From assembly GCA_037442565.1 (NCBI GenBank), contig JBBIQA010000002.1, forward strand, positions 29,622 to 93,621: a DNA stretch of 64,000 nucleotides, read 5' to 3'. The stretch's first letter is position 1. Each line of letters opens with the position of its first letter. Shown in pieces: positions 62,785-64,000 of this stretch. The position numbers and the translations under genes are program-made. The stretch is from PALSA-911 sp037442565. GTDB lineage: Bacteria; Pseudomonadota; Alphaproteobacteria; Acetobacterales; Acetobacteraceae. Under the pieces are notes generated by a model. It saw only the letters and a program-made list of their open reading frames with translations. It ran no database searches and was not told the DNA's origin.

Positions 62785-63243
62785 TCAGATCACCCGCAAC
62801 GCCGCCTGCACCGCGGTATCCAGTGCACTGAGAAACTTCGATCGATCGGCCTTCGTCAGTGGCGGCGGGCCGCCGGTTGTCATGCCGATCTCCCGCATAT
62901 GCTGGGAAACCGCCCGCCCGGCCAGGGCGTTGCCGATGTTGTCTGCGGTCCAGTTTCGCCCGTTTGGGGAAAGCGCGCGGGCGCCAGCGGCCAGGCAGCG
63001 GGAGGCCAGGGGGATGTCGGAGGTGACGCAGACATCCGCCCTGGTGATGCGCTCGGCGATCCAGTCATCCGCCACGTCCGCGCCGGCGGCGACCGTGACC
63101 ATGCGGATGTTCGGATTGGCCGGCGGGCGGATCGGGCGGGAGCCGTTGGAGACGACATGAACCACCAGCCCCAGCCGCTCCGCCACGCGGTACACCTCCT
63201 CGCGCACCGGGCAGGCGTCGCCGTCCACGTAGATCTCCGTCAT
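62785..63243 (-). CDS. UPF0178 (YaiI/YqxD) family protein
   Basis: A 152-residue PIN-like protein. The family signature EIYVDGDACPVREEVYRVAER is at the N terminus, followed by DVADDWIAERITRADVCVTSDIPLASRCLAAGA and NGRNWTADNIGNALAGRA. The acidic residues resemble a nuclease active site, but no activity is proven. It ends 7 bases from the convergent HpnL-like gene and starts divergently from the crotonase gene. Confidence 0.93.
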   Translation of the reverse strand: MTEIYVDGDACPVREEVYRVAERLGLVVHVVSNGSRPIRPPANPNIRMVTVAAGADVADDWIAERITRADVCVTSDIPLASRCLAAGARALSPNGRNWTADNIGNALAGRAVSQHMREIGMTTGGPPPLTKADRSKFLSALDTAVQAALRVI

Positions 63244-63329
63244 CCTGTGCTCCGCATGTCGTACCCCTTGGGCATGGCCGCATCCGTTCAGCGTGTTACG
63301 CTGCCTGGATAAGCCAAAGGGAGAGAAAA

Positions 63330-64000
63330 ATGGAATTCGAACAGATCACCTATGAGGTGCAGGGCACCACCGCCATCGTCACGCTGAACCGGCCGGAGCG
63401 GCGCAATGCGCTAAGCGCGCAGATCCATCGCGAACTGCACGCCGCGCTGCTGGAAGCCGACGAGCATAACGGCGTGCATTGCGTGGTGCTGCGCGGCGCG
63501 GGCCCGCATTTCTGCGCCGGTGCCGATCTGTCCGAATACAGCGCCAGCAAAGGCCCGGACTATCGCGGCCGCGAGGAAATCGACGACGATATCTGGCGCC
63601 TGGAGCAGGGCCAGCGGCTGCGCATGCAGATATTCGACATGCACAAGCCGGTGATCGCGCAGATCCACGGCACCTGCATCGGCGTCGGCACCGACCTGAT
63701 GCTGCTGTGCGACATCGTGATGGTGGCCGAGGACGCCCGCATCGGCTTTCCCCCGGTGCGCGACCTCGGCACGCCGCCGAGCCATCTCTGGCTGTACCAT
63801 GCCGGCCCGCAATGGGCGAAGCGCCTGCTGCTGACCGGCGACAGCGTGACCGGCAAGGACGCGGTGGAGATCGGCATCGCCCTGAAATGCTTCCCCGCCG
63901 ACCAACTGCCCGAGGAGGTGATGCGCCTGGCCGACCGCATGGGCCTGGTCGATCCGCATCTGCTGTCGGCCAACAAGCGGCTGGTCAATCTCGGCCTGGA
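63330..64000 (+). CDS. Enoyl-CoA hydratase/isomerase family protein, 3' end outside window
   Basis: The frame is open from ATG 63330 to the end of the window, giving 223 codons of a crotonase-fold protein. TAIVTLNRPERRNALSAQIH starts the domain and HFCAGADLSEY forms the first oxyanion-hole strand. GTCIGVGTDLMLLCDIVMVAED forms the second. The two Glu residues of true hydratases are not seen: the first position is Asp (GTDLM) and the second falls at Pro in IGFPPVRDLG. It is therefore probably an isomerase, decarboxylase or other crotonase. GGGAGAG (63319-63325) is the ribosome binding site. Confidence 0.9.
   Translation, partial: MEFEQITYEVQGTTAIVTLNRPERRNALSAQIHRELHAALLEADEHNGVHCVVLRGAGPHFCAGADLSEYSASKGPDYRGREEIDDDIWRLEQGQRLRMQIFDMHKPVIAQIHGTCIGVGTDLMLLCDIVMVAEDARIGFPPVRDLGTPPSHLWLYHAGPQWAKRLLLTGDSVTGKDAVEIGIALKCFPADQLPEEVMRLADRMGLVDPHLLSANKRLVNLGL

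Overview
The window is high-GC DNA with dense, frequently overlapping genes and many GTG/TTG starts. Gene content suggests an aerobic alphaproteobacterium, most likely Rhodospirillales and perhaps Acetobacteraceae: an oxygen-type cobalamin pathway with CobG/CobN, a ligase-associated DNA repair set, an HpnL-like membrane protein, GANTC sites, and intergenic palindromes of a kind I associate with that group. Family placement is inference. Three runs of exactly 100 N (2900-2999, 7967-8066, 13436-13535) are scaffold gaps of unknown true size. They cut five cobalamin genes.

Region 1 (1-20.9 kb) is a nearly complete late cobalamin locus. A B12 riboswitch on the minus strand (about 16019-16215) precedes a tightly overlapped minus-strand operon: DUF1636 protein, CobW, CobN, CobG, CobH, CobI, CobJ. 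Beyond a gap lie cobK (+), cobL-cobE-cobM (-), cbiD (+), cobB (-), cobT-cobV (-) and a small gene coupled to a histidine phosphatase (+). To the right of the riboswitch, cobP-cobO-cobQ (+), cbiB (-) and cobC (+) finish side-chain attachment and loop assembly. CobF is not seen; CbiD is the only C1-methylase candidate. CobA, the CobS/CobT chelatase subunits and BluB are not in the window.

Region 2 (20.9-32.8 kb) is mixed metabolism: a CaiB-type CoA transferase, a 279-bp palindrome, arcD-arcA (arginine antiporter and deiminase), an Asp/Glu racemase, a glycerophosphodiesterase, an unknown protein behind an AT-rich region, citrate synthase, a thermonuclease-like protein, and a SixA phosphatase with a CYTH-CHAD protein.

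Region 3 (32.9-40.9 kb) is a DNA repair island. A minus-strand chain (Lhr-like helicase, PdeM, photolyase, phosphoesterase) with 4-bp overlaps diverges from an exonuclease-ATP-dependent ligase pair.

Region 4 (41.0-46.5 kb) carries an aldolase-hydratase pair, a cluster of palindromic intergenic elements, a DUF6197-like protein, an exported YqgE, an esterase, a lipoprotein and a small channel-like membrane protein.

Region 5 (46.6-53.5 kb) holds a transglutaminase/DUF2126 protein, an ATP-grasp/alpha-E fusion with an unusual Gln/Tyr-rich insert, and a second transglutaminase. Region 6 (53.6-64.0 kb) holds a luciferase-like monooxygenase, an RCK potassium channel, a hydrolase, a D-amino-acid-deacylase-type amidohydrolase, a TPR-glycosyltransferase-like protein, an enolase-superfamily enzyme, membrane proteins, a UPF0178 protein and a crotonase that runs off the edge. 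I found no tRNA, rRNA, CRISPR array or insertion sequence.
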